Source: an uncultured Algibacter sp. (GTDB lineage: Bacteria > Bacteroidota > Bacteroidia > Flavobacteriales > Flavobacteriaceae). From it: DNA of 61,790 nucleotides. Of this stretch, positions 16,160 through 24,165 are shown in pieces; positions within the stretch are counted from its first letter, which is position 1; the number at the start of each line of letters is the position of its first letter. The notes under the pieces are model-generated. The model saw only the letters and a list, made by a program, of their open reading frames with translations. It made no database searches and had not been told where the DNA came from. Both the position numbers and the translations under genes were made by a program. The stretch covers positions 1 to 61,790 of the forward strand of contig CANMZT010000018.1 of NCBI GenBank assembly GCA_947502405.1, read 5' to 3'.

Positions 16160-17197
16160 ATGAAACATATATTCATTGCAATATTTTGTATTGCAACAAC
16201 CTTAACTTTTGCACAACACGAACACGACAATAAACACGAATCGAACTCTGACCAATGGTCGGCAAACAGACCTGATGGACATGCGCCAATTTCTGTAATG
16301 GGAGACCATACGCACCATAAAGGCGGCTTAATGTTTTCTTACCGATACATGACTATGGACATGCGCCAATTAAGACAGGGAACTGATGATGCTACAACTG
16401 CAGATGCGCATTCTGGTTACATGGTAGCACCTTTAGATATGGTTATGAACATGCACATGTTGGGTGCTATGTACTCGCCTTCGGATAAAATAACATTAAT
16501 GGTTATGGCTAATTATCTGGAAAACGATATGAATTTACAAATGCGTAATGGTAACCAATTTGCCACTAACACATCTGGTTTAGGTGATGTTTCTGTAAAT
16601 GCTTTATACAGTATTTTTAATAAAAACAGAAAAGCTATGCATGCTCAAATTGGTGTAAACATCCCAACGGGAAGTATTGAAGAGAAAAATGTTTTACCAA
16701 TGTCTATGGGTAACGAAGTACAATTACCTTACCCCATGCAATTGGGAACAGGCTCTTTTGGTGCTAATTTAGGGGTGACTTATTTAGGGCAATGTGATAA
16801 ATTTTCTTGGGGACACCAATTATCTGGAATGATTAATATTAATGATAACGACCAAGATTATAAATTTGGAAATCGTTATAAATTCAATAACTGGATTGCT
16901 GCTAAAGCTGGAAAAAACTTAAGTGTTTCTGTACGCTTAGAAGGTGTTTTAGTTGACGAAATTGATGGTACTAGCGAGTTCTTAAACCCCATGATGGTAA
17001 CTACGGCAGACATTACAAACTCTGGAGGTACTTTTATAAATTCTGGTTTTGGGTTAAACTATCTAATAACTGATGGTGGGTTAAGCGGACTAAGGTTTGC
17101 TACTGAAATATCAACACCACTTTACCAAGATTTAAATGGTATTCAATTAAAACAGAATTACAATTTAACATTTGGGTTACAGTACGCGATTCATTAA
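16160..17197 (+). CDS. His-rich outer-membrane beta-barrel protein (transporter-like)
   Basis: The 345-residue precursor has a signal peptide (IFIAIFCIATTLTFA, cleavage near residue 18). A His-rich mature start follows (QHEHDNKHESNS, then MGDHTHHKGG). The rest alternates aromatic strands typical of a beta-barrel: GLMFSYRYMTMDM, KITLMVMANYLEND, LGDVSVNALYSIF, and a C-terminal strand NLTFGLQYAIH ending in an aromatic-rich motif. It resembles the transporter/phenol-MetA-degradation barrel families often found with copper or heavy-metal efflux genes. The His and Met richness fits metal binding, but the substrate is not known. It may be co-expressed with the Cys protein upstream, though repeat R1 lies between them. 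Confidence 0.65.
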   Translation: MKHIFIAIFCIATTLTFAQHEHDNKHESNSDQWSANRPDGHAPISVMGDHTHHKGGLMFSYRYMTMDMRQLRQGTDDATTADAHSGYMVAPLDMVMNMHMLGAMYSPSDKITLMVMANYLENDMNLQMRNGNQFATNTSGLGDVSVNALYSIFNKNRKAMHAQIGVNIPTGSIEEKNVLPMSMGNEVQLPYPMQLGTGSFGANLGVTYLGQCDKFSWGHQLSGMININDNDQDYKFGNRYKFNNWIAAKAGKNLSVSVRLEGVLVDEIDGTSEFLNPMMVTTADITNSGGTFINSGFGLNYLITDGGLSGLRFATEISTPLYQDLNGIQLKQNYNLTFGLQYAIH

Positions 17198-17220
17198 AAC
17201 CTCTTTTTGTTCCAAACTTT

Positions 17221-17251
17221 AAAAAAGCATCTCAAAATGAGATGCTTTTTT
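17221..17251 (+). terminator. Intrinsic terminator after the His-rich barrel gene
   Basis: A 13-bp stem AAAAAAGCATCTC (17221-17233) / GAGATGCTTTTTT (17239-17251) closes an AAAAT loop; its 3' arm provides the T run. Confidence 0.85.
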
Positions 17252-17297
17252 ATGCGTTTTAGCTTTCCTCAATAAAATTGTATCTTTAAAATAAAAA

Positions 17298-18074
17298 ATG
17301 AAATTGAAATTAACCTTACTATGCTATAGTCTGGGCGTCCTTTTGTCTTTTGGTTGCTCTGATAGTTCTGAGTATGATATTCAAAATGAAGACATCGAAA
17401 TTATTGATGAGCAAGAGGAAGAAGAAACTGAAGAAGAATCTGGGGAAGAAACCAATAACGAAACTTCAAATGGAAGCACCCTCAAAATTCTTTCTTTAGG
17501 CGATAGCTACACCATAGGCCAAAGTGTTTGCCAAACCTGCAGATTTCCAGAACAACTGAAAGATAGTTTAAAACGACGCGTAGAATCTACTTCTAACATT
17601 CAACTTAATATTATCGCGCGAACTGGATGGACTACTTCAAATCTAAAAAATGCTATTGCAACTCAAAACCCTGAAAATGACTACAATTTAGTCACACTTT
17701 TAATAGGTGTAAACAATGAATTTCAAAATCGTCCATTTTCAATTTACGAAACGGAGTTTCCAGAGCTAGTAAATACTGCCATTCAAAAAGCTAGAGGGGA
17801 TAAAAACAAGGTTATTGTTGTTTCTATTCCTGATTATGCATACACACCCTTTGGAAATGGCAACACTATAATTTCGCAACGATTAAACCGTTATAATGGC
17901 TTTGCGAGGGACTACTGTTCGGATAATAATATTAGCTATGTGTTTATTACTGATATTACGCGAGAAGGGCTAGATAAACCAGAACTTGTTGCTTCAGATG
18001 GTTTACATCCTTCTGCCTTAGCGTACACGAGATTTGTAGATCGTATTCTACCTGTAGCTCTAAGAAAACTTTAA
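17298..18074 (+). CDS. SGNH/GDSL hydrolase lipoprotein
   Basis: The 258-residue precursor has a lipoprotein signal (LLSFGC lipobox, Cys near residue 20). A very acidic linker (EEEETEEESGEE) leads into an SGNH hydrolase. The catalytic Ser block SLGDSYTIGQS lies near residue 66, the Gly/Asn blocks ARTGWTT and LLIGVNNEFQ follow, and the Asp-His pair is in ASDGLHPSALAY near residue 234. The family cleaves esters, often acetyl groups on sugars or lipids. The protein is expected on a membrane surface facing the periplasm or the outside. No substrate can be read from context. The gene is flanked by two terminators and so stands alone. Confidence 0.85.
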   Translation: MKLKLTLLCYSLGVLLSFGCSDSSEYDIQNEDIEIIDEQEEEETEEESGEETNNETSNGSTLKILSLGDSYTIGQSVCQTCRFPEQLKDSLKRRVESTSNIQLNIIARTGWTTSNLKNAIATQNPENDYNLVTLLIGVNNEFQNRPFSIYETEFPELVNTAIQKARGDKNKVIVVSIPDYAYTPFGNGNTIISQRLNRYNGFARDYCSDNNISYVFITDITREGLDKPELVASDGLHPSALAYTRFVDRILPVALRKL

Positions 18075-18090
18075 ACACCCATTAAAAATT

Positions 18091-18121
18091 AAAAAAGCGT
18101 TTCTATTAGAATTGCTTTTTT
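18091..18121 (+). terminator. Intrinsic terminator after the SGNH lipoprotein
   Basis: AAAAAAGC (18091-18098) pairs with GCTTTTTT (18114-18121), and an inner TTCT/AGAA extends the hairpin. It lies 16 nt after the stop codon. Confidence 0.7.
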
Positions 18122-18136
18122 GTTTACATTTACTAC

Positions 18137-19036
18137 ATGTTTTCATCCAAGAAAAGATTAGATAACGCATACAAAAATGCTAAAGTCATTGATTTTGATG
18201 ATGACAGCAAGTTTATTCTATTTAGTGATTGCCATAGAGGTGATAATAGTTTTGCAGATGATTTTGCAAACAACCGAAACATATACTTTCATGCTCTTAA
18301 GCATTATTACGCCGAGGGTTTTCAGTATTGTGAACTTGGTGATGGTGACGAACTTTGGGAAAATTTATCTTTTGACTCCATTTTAAATGCACATAAAAAT
18401 GTGTATATGCTTATGAAGCTTTTTCATAAGGATAATCGACTACATATGATTTGGGGCAATCATGACATGGTATATCGAAATCCAGATTATGTTAAAAAAC
18501 ATTTATCAACGTATTTTGATCCTAAGGTAGGTGAAGATGTTGAGCTTTTTGGAGACATAACTTATCATGAAGGTATTATTTTAAAACACTGTATGACTGA
18601 CCAGGAAATATTCTTAGCACATGGTCATCAAGCAGATTGGTGGAATTTCCTGTTTTGGAAATGGAGTCGTTTTATGGTTCGTATTTTATGGAAACCTCTT
18701 AACGTTATGGGAATTGCCGACCCTACAAGTCCTGCAAAAAACTACAAAGAACTTATTAAAGTTGAACGTAGAACTAAAAAATGGATTACAGAGAATGATA
18801 ATTTGATGACCATATTTGGTCATACACACAGACCTCGTTTTCCAGAACCTGGCGATATTGCTTTTTTTAATGATGGTAGCTGCGTACACCCAAGAAGTAT
18901 AACGGGTATTGAAATTGAAAACGGCGCCATTTCATTAATTAAATGGCAAATTGCTACAACGGATGACGGGACACTTCAAATTGTTAGAGTTTTATTAGAA
19001 GGTCCTGTAAAACTTTCGGATTACAAAACCGATTAA
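18137..19036 (+). CDS. Metallophosphoesterase (calcineurin-like)
   Basis: The 299-residue protein carries all calcineurin-like phosphoesterase blocks: FSDCHRGD near residue 30 (D-x-H), LGDGDELWEN near 68 (GDxxE), IWGNHDMVYR near 108 (GNHD), LAHGHQADWW near 160, and IFGHTHRPRF near 225 (GHTH). These bind two metal ions. No signal peptide is seen. It resembles UDP-2,3-diacylglucosamine hydrolase-type enzymes (LpxH-like folds), but the exact substrate is uncertain. It is followed after 16 nt by the DUF1853 gene, so the two probably share a transcript. Confidence 0.88.
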   Translation: MFSSKKRLDNAYKNAKVIDFDDDSKFILFSDCHRGDNSFADDFANNRNIYFHALKHYYAEGFQYCELGDGDELWENLSFDSILNAHKNVYMLMKLFHKDNRLHMIWGNHDMVYRNPDYVKKHLSTYFDPKVGEDVELFGDITYHEGIILKHCMTDQEIFLAHGHQADWWNFLFWKWSRFMVRILWKPLNVMGIADPTSPAKNYKELIKVERRTKKWITENDNLMTIFGHTHRPRFPEPGDIAFFNDGSCVHPRSITGIEIENGAISLIKWQIATTDDGTLQIVRVLLEGPVKLSDYKTD

Positions 19037-19052
19037 TTAATTGGTTTTTGAA

Positions 19053-19856
19053 ATGACAAACGTTCTCCAAAAACGATATGAAGGTTTTTTAAAAACACCT
19101 TGTTTATGGTTAAATAATTCTGTGTTTAATATTAAGCAATTTGAAACCTCTTCTAAATCTAATAAAACAGAGGTTTATTTAGATGAAAATCTACGTCTTG
19201 GTAAATATGTTGAACGCTTAGTTTCTTTTGAATTAGAGCAAGAAAAGAATATTTCTGTTTTAGCCGAAAATATTCAAATTCAAGATGGTAAAACTACTTT
19301 GGGCGAATTGGATTGTTTGCTTCTTAGAAACAACAAACTGATTCATCTAGAGGTTATTTATAAATTTTACTTGTATGATGAATCTGTTGGGGATTCTGAA
19401 ATTGAACATTTTATTGGTCCTAACAGGAAGGATTCTTTAGTTGAAAAACTAAACAAATTAAAGGATAAACAATTACCACTACTCTTCTCTAATGCTTGTA
19501 AACCGTATTTAAATACTTTTGATTTAAACACTAAAAACATTGAGCAACAGGTTTATTTTAAGGCACAGTTGTTTATTCCTTTTACTAATCAAGGTATTAA
19601 GCTAAAAACGTTAAACAATTCATGCATTGCAGGATTTTATGTTAACTTAAATGTATTAGAACAATTTAATGATTGTAAGTTTTACATACCAACTAAAAAA
19701 GATTGGTTGGTTATTCCGCATACCAACGTGAACTGGTTAAACTTTAATGCCTTTGAGCTGAAAACTAATGATTTTATTGAGCAAAAATTTTCAACTTTAT
19801 GTTGGATTAAGTTCAAAAATGGGGAATTAAAAAAGCTGTTTTTGGTTTGGTGGTAA
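19053..19856 (+). CDS. DUF1853 family protein
   Basis: The protein has 267 residues from the ATG at 19053; an upstream in-frame TTG at 19041 is less likely. It matches the DUF1853 family pattern: LRLGKYVERLVSFEL near residue 47, the nuclease-like block TTLGELDCLLLRNNKLIHLEVIYKFYL near 84, FIGPNRKDSLVEKLNKL, and the C-terminal aromatic LCWIKFKNGELKKLFLVWW. The ELD...E-x-IYKF arrangement resembles the PD-(D/E)XK nuclease fold (Asp, Glu, Lys), but activity is not established for this family. It probably forms a transcript with the metallophosphoesterase. Confidence 0.75.
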   Translation: MTNVLQKRYEGFLKTPCLWLNNSVFNIKQFETSSKSNKTEVYLDENLRLGKYVERLVSFELEQEKNISVLAENIQIQDGKTTLGELDCLLLRNNKLIHLEVIYKFYLYDESVGDSEIEHFIGPNRKDSLVEKLNKLKDKQLPLLFSNACKPYLNTFDLNTKNIEQQVYFKAQLFIPFTNQGIKLKTLNNSCIAGFYVNLNVLEQFNDCKFYIPTKKDWLVIPHTNVNWLNFNAFELKTNDFIEQKFSTLCWIKFKNGELKKLFLVWW

Positions 19857-19897
19857 GCTCTAAGTTTATTAAAAGATATGACTTTAACAAATAGTCT

Positions 19898-19982
19898 GCG
19901 TTAGGGATTGTAGTGGAAATCCTTTTTATGAGGCACGAATAAAAAGATTGTAACGAAAAGCCCGACCCGATAGGGTAACGCC
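19898..19982 (+). repeat. Dispersed GCGTTA/TAACGC element, copy R2 (85 nt)
   Basis: The 5' box GCGTTAGGGATTGTAGTGGA and the 3' box (GAAAAGCCCGACCC, GATA loop, GGGTAACGCC) surround a short hairpin CTTTTTAT/ATAAAAAG. This is the most compact copy and so best shows the core architecture. It lies between two convergent genes and ends 11 nt from the stop of the DUF1508 gene. Confidence 0.82.
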
Positions 19983-19993
19983 AAAAAATTAAA

Positions 19994-20332
19994 TTATATG
20001 GAATAGGTTACACTATCGATTTCTGCTTCGTTTGCGTTGGTTTTAATCATTGCTATAATGTTTTCCATAACATTTTTATCAATAAATTTTTCACTAATAC
20101 CAATTACTTTGTTTTTGGATACTTTAAATTTGAAATAAGGGCTTTCATTAAGAGAAATGTGTCGCTCATACTTCTCATCTTTTAATGCTAATTTTTTAAT
20201 TAGCTGAATGTAGTTAAAGCAGATTAATCTTGAAGAATATGCGCAACTTGTAAATATAATTTGTTTATGATTAGATTTTAAAAAAAATCTATATTTACCT
20301 GTTTCGTCTTTGAATATTTTAAATAGTGCCAT
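19994..20332 (-). CDS. DUF1508 (YegP-like) domain protein
   Basis: This 112-residue protein begins with the YegP pattern: FKIFKDETGKYRFFLKSNHKQIIFTS, i.e. F-x-I-x-K-D-x-x-G-x-Y-R-F-x-L-K. YegP proteins carry tandem DUF1508 repeats of about 50 residues; the second repeat here is degenerate (SPYFKFKVSKNKVIGISEKF). Function is unknown. The gene is convergent with DUF1853, with repeat R2 between them, and lies downstream of the ferredoxin gene on the same strand, separated by 56 nt. Confidence 0.6.
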   Translation of the reverse strand: MALFKIFKDETGKYRFFLKSNHKQIIFTSCAYSSRLICFNYIQLIKKLALKDEKYERHISLNESPYFKFKVSKNKVIGISEKFIDKNVMENIIAMIKTNANEAEIDSVTYSI

Positions 20333-20388
20333 TGATTAATCTCTTTATTATTGAGACCCATTTTTTGGCAAAATGTCACTTTTATATT

Positions 20389-20718
20389 TTAACTTTCTGG
20401 AGCTAACTCCACTTCCAGACCTTCCATTTCTGGAGTGATTTGAATTTGGCAACCTAAGCGGCTATTATCTTGCACATCAAACGCTTCAGATAACATTGCT
20501 TCTTCATCATCGCTCATTTCTGGCAGTTCTGTTTCACTTTTAACATAACACTGACATGATGCACACATAGCCATCCCCCCGCAAACACCAATAGTACCTT
20601 CTGGGGCAAGCTCGTAAGACCTTACTACTTCCATAAGGTTCATAGCCATATCTGTAGGGGCAACAATATCGTGTGTTACGCCGTCTCTATCTGTGATTTT
20701 TATGTTTACGTCTTCCAT
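20389..20718 (-). CDS. 2Fe-2S ferredoxin
   Basis: This 109-residue adrenodoxin-type ferredoxin has the cluster ligands in GVCGGMAMCASCQCYV near residues 43-58 (C-x5-C-x2-C) and the fourth Cys in DNSRLGCQIQITPEM near residue 95. The sequence GVTHDIVAPTDMAMNLMEVV is the usual N-terminal part. It would donate electrons in Fe-S cluster assembly or to a hydroxylase. Its place next to an Nfu-domain protein and an Mrp/ApbC ATPase favours a link to Fe-S biogenesis. A -7-like box TAAATTTG on the minus strand at 20769-20776 suggests its own promoter. Confidence 0.9.
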   Translation of the reverse strand: MEDVNIKITDRDGVTHDIVAPTDMAMNLMEVVRSYELAPEGTIGVCGGMAMCASCQCYVKSETELPEMSDDEEAMLSEAFDVQDNSRLGCQIQITPEMEGLEVELAPES

Positions 20719-20768
20719 TAACTTTTATTATTACTTCTTCTGCTAAAAGCATTTCATATTTCGTGCCA

Positions 20769-20776
20769 CAAATTTA
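20769..20776 (-). promoter_or_regulatory. Promoter -7 box of the ferredoxin gene
   Basis: On the minus strand the bases at 20776-20769 read TAAATTTG, matching TAnnTTTG. Transcription would begin about 45 nt before the start codon at 20718. The -33 box is weak. Confidence 0.45.
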
Positions 20777-20933
20777 GCACAAGCACTTCTATTTTCTATT
20801 TTTTTATTTATGAATTTACAATGTGGAATAAAAAAATGTAGCATCCTTAAAATTCTAAGTATTTAAGAACCCCTTTTGCAGTGGTATGTTGTTTTAATTG
20901 AAACTTTTGCAGCTTTTTTTAATTGACTAGTAT

Positions 20934-21176
20934 TTAAGCGTCAATATTTACAACTTGTTCAATTTGTGGCGCATGTTTTTTTATGGTCATTTCTACCCCA
21001 GATTTAAGTGTCATTTGATTTACACTGCAACCCACACAAGCCCCTTTTAATTGCACTTTAACAAGTTTATCATCTTCAATAGACAACAAAGAGATGTCAC
21101 CGCCATCACTTTGTAAAAACGGACGAATCTCTTCTAATGCAATTTCAACTTTTTCTTTTAGTTCTTCTGAAGTCAT
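20934..21176 (-). CDS. NifU C-terminal-like Fe-S scaffold/carrier protein
   Basis: This 80-residue protein consists of only the Nfu domain: IRPFLQSDGGDISLLSIE, then VQLKGACVGCSVNQMTLKSGVE with the CxxC pair near residues 46-49, and a terminal helix. Such proteins hold or transfer a 4Fe-4S cluster between two subunits. It starts 3 nt after the stop of the Mrp gene, so the two are translated from one transcript. Together with the downstream ferredoxin they form a small Fe-S module. Confidence 0.92.
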   Translation of the reverse strand: MTSEELKEKVEIALEEIRPFLQSDGGDISLLSIEDDKLVKVQLKGACVGCSVNQMTLKSGVEMTIKKHAPQIEQVVNIDA

Positions 21177-21179
21177 ACT

Positions 21180-22316
21180 TTACTTTTTAACTGCTGAACA
21201 ACCTGCCATGGTTGTAATTTTAATAGCTTCGGTTGGTGGTAAACTATCATTTCTCCTCACTACTTCCTGAACTACGTTTTGAGTTAATTTCTCAAAAGCT
21301 TGTTCTAGTGGTGTTTCGGTTTGCAATGCAGCTGGCCTACCAACATCTCCCGCTTCTCTGATACTTTGTACCAATGGCAATTCTCCTAAAAACGGCACAT
21401 CTAAGTCTTCGGCTAAATGTTTTGCACCTTCTTGTCCGAAGATAAAATATTTATTATCTGGCAATTCTGCAGGAGTAAAGTACGCCATATTTTCTATAAT
21501 TCCTAAAACTGGCACATTTATACTGTCTTGTTGAAACATAGCAACGCCTTTTTTAGCATCGGCTAGGGCAACATTTTGAGGCGTACTCACTACAACAGCA
21601 CCAGTAATTGGAAGCGATTGCATGATACTTAAGTGGATATCTCCCGTTCCAGGAGGTAAATCTAACAACAAGAAATCTAACTCACCCCAATGGGCATCAA
21701 AAATCATTTGATTTAGAGCTTTTGCTGCCATAGGTCCTCGCCATACTACAGCTTGATTTGGTTGTGTAAAAAATCCAATAGAAAGTACTTTTACTCCATA
21801 ATTTTCGATAGGTTTCATTTTAGATTTTCCATTAATGTTTACAGCCAAAGGCTTTTCAGCTTCAACATCAAACATTATTGGTATAGAAGGCCCATAAATA
21901 TCAGCATCTAAAATCCCAACTTTAAATCCCATTTTGGATAAACTTACTGCTAAATTAGCCGTAACGGTAGACTTTCCAACACCACCTTTACCTGATGCTA
22001 CGGCTACAATATTTTGAATTCCAGGAATAGGTTTTCCTTTTATAACGTTAGCTTTTGGTTTTGCTGGCGCTTCAACCTTAACATTTACTGTTATTTTAGC
22101 CTTTTCATAAACCTTCTCATGGATGGTTTTAAGGATATCTACCTCAGTACGTTTTTTTGCTTGTAAACTTGGGTTCTTAATAGTAATATCTACTATAACC
22201 TCATCAGCAAATGTTACCACATTTTTTACCGCACCACTCTCTACCATGTTTTGTCCTTCTCCAGGAACAGTAATATTCTCGAGAGCTTTTAATATATCTT
22301 GCTTATTTAATTTCAT
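21180..22316 (-). CDS. Mrp/NBP35 family ATP-binding Fe-S carrier (ApbC)
   Basis: The 378-residue protein has an N-terminal MIP18/DUF59-like region (ILKALENITVPGEGQNMVE, with the usual DP replaced by TV). It is followed by the Mrp ATPase: deviant Walker A ASGKGGVGKSTVTANLA near residue 108, DADIYGPSIP near 140, and LDLPPGTGDIHLS near 220. The conserved C-x-x-C of many homologues is not evident in the usual MxxCPHC position: the INMAYFTP-type stretch reads ENMAYFTPAELP. A Cys does occur in the C-terminal MAGCSAVKK. Mrp/ApbC proteins deliver Fe-S clusters to target proteins. It is first in the mrp-nfu operon. The altered Cys motif resembles other Bacteroidota homologues. Confidence 0.9.
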   Translation of the reverse strand: MKLNKQDILKALENITVPGEGQNMVESGAVKNVVTFADEVIVDITIKNPSLQAKKRTEVDILKTIHEKVYEKAKITVNVKVEAPAKPKANVIKGKPIPGIQNIVAVASGKGGVGKSTVTANLAVSLSKMGFKVGILDADIYGPSIPIMFDVEAEKPLAVNINGKSKMKPIENYGVKVLSIGFFTQPNQAVVWRGPMAAKALNQMIFDAHWGELDFLLLDLPPGTGDIHLSIMQSLPITGAVVVSTPQNVALADAKKGVAMFQQDSINVPVLGIIENMAYFTPAELPDNKYFIFGQEGAKHLAEDLDVPFLGELPLVQSIREAGDVGRPAALQTETPLEQAFEKLTQNVVQEVVRRNDSLPPTEAIKITTMAGCSAVKK

Positions 22317-22434
22317 TTATTAAGAATGATTCTAAAGGCAAAGATAGAGAATAAAGCTTGAAGATAGAAGCCAGAAGTTAGAAGTTTTATTGATGTGATT
22401 ATTGGAGATTTTTATGAATGATGGATTTAGTATT

Positions 22435-22520
22435 ATTTGTAAATTTTTTATAAATTAGGAAATAATTACATATTTTGTATATTTGATGATATTTGTGAAT
22501 TTTTCATAAATTAGGAGATA
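22435..22520 (+). repeat. Direct 30-bp repeats with dyads around the fic promoter
   Basis: The segments at 22435-22464 and 22491-22520 agree at 27 of 30 positions and are 56 bp apart. Each contains a near-palindrome of the form TTTGTGAA-N3-TTCATAAA; the first reads TTTGTAAA-N3-TTTATAAA. A TATATTTG -7 box at 22478-22485 lies between them, and the second repeat runs into the Fic start codon, including TTAGGAGATATG. The layout suits paired operators or a duplicated leader. Confidence 0.7.
22478..22485 (+). promoter_or_regulatory. Promoter -7 box of the fic gene
   Basis: TATATTTG matches TAnnTTTG. Transcription would start near 22492, at the second 30-bp repeat. Confidence 0.5.
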
Positions 22521-23818
22521 TGATTGAAAAAGCGCCAAAAATAAAGTTAAACAAACAAGAAGAATTAATACAAGTTGCTAATGCAATAAATCAAATTTCC
22601 TCTGTATTTAAGAAAATACAAAAAGAATACCTATACTGGGATAAAATTAAACATCTAAATCAACCAAAAAATCTTTGGGAAATAACTAAAACATTAAGAA
22701 AGATAAATCGAAAAGTACTAATAATTGAAAATTCAAAAAAACCTCTTAGATTAGAATATAATGTTAATGATTTTAGTCAACAAAAACTCCACTACCTGGA
22801 CTTTAATTTTGGAGCTGGTCTTCAAAAAGAAAAACTACTTTCAGATTTAGACAAAGAAAGCTACTTAAACAATGCTTTAATGGAAGAATCCATTTTTTCA
22901 TCCATGATTGAAGGTGCTACTACCACAAGAGTTAAGGCAAAAGACATGCTCCGAAAAAACAAAAAGCCTAAAAACAAAAGTGAGCAAATGATATTGAATA
23001 ATTATAAAACTATTCAATATATAAGTGAAAATCAAGATGACAATATTTCCATTGACAAATTATATGAGATACACCGTTTAGTAACATACAACACTTTAGA
23101 AGATGAAAATATTGGTGTTTTTAGGAAAACAAATGACGTTCATGTTATGAACGAAATTACAGGAGAAATTGTACATACACCTCCAAATTTTGAAGAACTT
23201 GACGCTTTAATGAAATCGTTTTGCGACTTTTTTAACAACAATCCAAAAGAAGACTTTATACACCCAATTGTAAAAGGGAGTATTTTACACTTTTTAATTG
23301 GCTATATCCATCCTTTTGTAGATGGAAACGGACGAACAGCGCGTGCTATTTTTTATTGGTATTTATTAAAAAACGGATATTGGTTAACAGAATATTTATC
23401 TATTTCTAGAGTAATTATGAAAACTAAAGTACAATATGAAAAAGCATACATCTATACTGAAATTGATGATATGGATGTTACTTATTTCATTCATTATCAA
23501 GTTAAAGTTTTAATGCGCGCTTTTGAAGAACTTAAAACTTATGTTGCCAAGAAAAAGAAAGAACAAACTAAGCTTTCAAAGTATTTACAATTAGAAAATA
23601 TTAATGAAAGACAAGCCATTATCCTTCAAAAAATTGAAGAAAATGAAAACAGATTTTTTACAGTTAAAGAAATTGAAAATACATTTAGTATAACTAACCA
23701 AACAGCCAGAACAGATATAGAGGAACTTGTTGAACGAGAATTTCTAAAAAAGGTTGCTGTGAACAAAAAGACATATAATTATTGGAAAGGTGATAAATTT
23801 GAAGAGATGCTGAAATAA
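22520..23818 (+). CDS. Fic-domain AMP-transferase, class II, with C-terminal winged helix
   Basis: The 432-residue protein has the Fic core motif HPFVDGNGRTAR near residue 264, complete with the catalytic His and the phosphate-binding Gly-Asn-Gly-Arg. The inhibitory motif (S/T)-x3-E-(G/N) appears as SSMIEG at about residues 127-132, before the core, defining a self-inhibited class II enzyme. The N-terminal cap is helical. Residues after about 350 form a coiled region, then a DNA-binding winged helix (FFTVKEIENTFSITNQTARTDIEELV). The enzyme would AMPylate Ser/Thr/Tyr on an unknown target; the winged helix may make it autoregulatory. Its leader holds two dyad-bearing direct repeats. No antitoxin gene adjoins it. 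Confidence 0.9.
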   Translation: MIEKAPKIKLNKQEELIQVANAINQISSVFKKIQKEYLYWDKIKHLNQPKNLWEITKTLRKINRKVLIIENSKKPLRLEYNVNDFSQQKLHYLDFNFGAGLQKEKLLSDLDKESYLNNALMEESIFSSMIEGATTTRVKAKDMLRKNKKPKNKSEQMILNNYKTIQYISENQDDNISIDKLYEIHRLVTYNTLEDENIGVFRKTNDVHVMNEITGEIVHTPPNFEELDALMKSFCDFFNNNPKEDFIHPIVKGSILHFLIGYIHPFVDGNGRTARAIFYWYLLKNGYWLTEYLSISRVIMKTKVQYEKAYIYTEIDDMDVTYFIHYQVKVLMRAFEELKTYVAKKKKEQTKLSKYLQLENINERQAIILQKIEENENRFFTVKEIENTFSITNQTARTDIEELVEREFLKKVAVNKKTYNYWKGDKFEEMLK

Positions 23819-23835
23819 ACTCAGTATGCAGTAAA

Positions 23836-24165
23836 TTATAATTCTTTAGAAGGATCCCAATACACCTTTTCTAAATCTTGAATTTGATTTTCAATAACCT
23901 CAACACCTTCACTTTCTAGTAGCTGTTGCATGAGATTTGTACCATCAAAATGATGCTTACCGGTTAGCAAACCTTTTCGGTTTACCACACGATGTGCTGG
24001 CACATCTTTTCCGCCAGAACCGTTCATAGCATAACCTACCATTCTTGAACTTCTAGCCGCTCCCAAATATTTTGCAATAGCTCCGTAGCTTGTTACTCTT
24101 CCGTACGGGATTAATTTGGCAACTTCATAAACTTTATCAAAAAAATTAAGCGTTTCAGGTTTCAT
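23836..24165 (-). CDS. Alkyltransferase-like DNA-repair protein (MGMT fold, no active Cys)
   Basis: This 109-residue protein has the MGMT DNA-binding core: VYEVAKLIPYGRVTSYGAIAKYLG near residues 12-35, with the Arg finger (GAARSSRMVGYAM) near 36-47. The alkyl-acceptor motif P-C-H-R is P-A-H-R at residues 56-59, so Cys is replaced by Ala. Such alkyltransferase-like proteins bind O6-alkylguanine without removing the alkyl group and hand the lesion to nucleotide excision repair. The length is normal for ATLs. The gene's start abuts the stop of the LysE-type gene, and the two are probably co-transcribed. Confidence 0.88.
   Translation of the reverse strand: MKPETLNFFDKVYEVAKLIPYGRVTSYGAIAKYLGAARSSRMVGYAMNGSGGKDVPAHRVVNRKGLLTGKHHFDGTNLMQQLLESEGVEVIENQIQDLEKVYWDPSKEL

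Noticed and set aside
22381-22520. Toxin-antitoxin pair with the Fic gene
   Set aside because: No small antitoxin frame is found on either side. The inhibitory motif is within the Fic protein itself, so it is class II.
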